Shown one piece after another: positions 29,686 to 29,793 of a stretch of 29,793 nt of DNA (position 1 is its first letter; every line of letters starts with the position of its first letter). Below the pieces are notes generated by a model that saw only the letters and a list, made by a program, of their open reading frames with translations, did not search any database and was not told where the DNA came from. Location of the stretch: contig JAEZTD010000093.1 of the NCBI GenBank assembly GCA_023443705.1, forward strand, positions 1 through 29,793, given 5' to 3'. Both the position numbers and the translations under genes were made by a program. The DNA comes from Bacillota bacterium (GTDB lineage: Bacteria; Bacillota; Clostridia; Christensenellales; Aristaeellaceae).

Positions 29686-29793
29686 TCAGGTCTTGCCGCT
29701 GCCCGCCCAGGCCTTGAATTTCTCCATGGCCTCCTGCACGGAGGGCGACGGCATCCGTCGGGCGATGCGGGCGTAGGATACCCTGCCCGGCTC
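29686..29793 (-). CDS. C-terminal fragment of an unidentified protein (runs off the window)
   Basis: On the minus strand, 35 open codons lead to a TGA whose complement is at 29686-29688. The end of the product reads SYARIARRMPSPSVQEAMEKF followed by KAWAGSGKT. Nearly all codons have G or C at position three, and the composition is protein-like with a probable amphipathic helix, so I take it as the real end of a gene convergent with rnfB. I do not recognise the family. The start and most of the gene lie beyond the window. Confidence 0.5.
   Translation of the reverse strand, partial: EPGRVSYARIARRMPSPSVQEAMEKFKAWAGSGKT

Overview
The window is GC-rich bacterial DNA from an endospore-forming Firmicute, most likely a member of the Clostridia. 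The evidence is a complete spoIIIA operon (AA to AH) next to bofA, spoIIP, an Asp23/AmaP/DUF2273 envelope cluster, an archaeal-type ProRS, and an Rnf operon in the order CDGEAB that is typical of anaerobic Clostridia. I cannot name the species from the sequence. Nearly every gene is on the + strand, with short spacers or 4-56 nt overlaps. The one exception is the C-terminal end of a minus-strand gene at the right edge.

Layout: (1) 45-4673 holds bofA and spoIIIAA-AH, the feeding-tube/engulfment channel genes and the sigma-K checkpoint inhibitor. A roughly 160 bp non-coding element with imperfect terminal inverted repeats lies between spoIIIAE and a very short spoIIIAF. (2) 4733-6396 holds a sigma-A promoter, asp23, amaP, a DUF2273 gene and an intrinsic terminator. 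(3) 6431-17157 is a housekeeping superoperon: nusB, a TsaD/Kae1-like paralog, folD, xseA, xseB, ispA, a YuiD-type membrane gene, dxs, tlyA, then nadK, argR and recN behind an internal AT-rich promoter that carries an ARG-box-like dyad. (4) 17197-21806 holds a PlsC-like acyltransferase, spoIIP, ybaK, proS and a short exported SleB-like protein. (5) 21793-24126 holds murJ and a YjjG-like HAD phosphatase, ending at a clear terminator. (6) 24131-29338 holds a structured leader/promoter region and rnfCDGEAB, the Na+ or H+ pumping ferredoxin:NAD+ oxidoreductase. (7) 29339-29793 is a hairpin-dense convergent intergenic region followed by the end of a minus-strand gene.

How the genes relate: the sporulation genes (bofA, spoIIIA, spoIIP, and possibly the SleB-like gene) cover engulfment, the mother cell to forespore channel and sigma-K control. 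dxs and ispA supply isoprenoid precursors (DXP, then GPP/FPP), and murJ exports the lipid II built on such a carrier. Rnf provides the ion-motive force of an anaerobic metabolism.

The coding content is mostly conventional. The unusual material is non-coding or marginal: the inverted-repeat element inside the spoIIIA operon; hairpins that bury the start region of spoIIP and the ribosome binding site of the SleB-like gene; a possible RNA switch upstream of rnfC; a 56 nt rnfE/rnfA overlap that encodes a Cys-rich RnfE tail; and a run of stem-loops after rnfB, one of which resembles a hairpin after proS. I found no CRISPR array, tRNA, rRNA, transposase or prophage gene.
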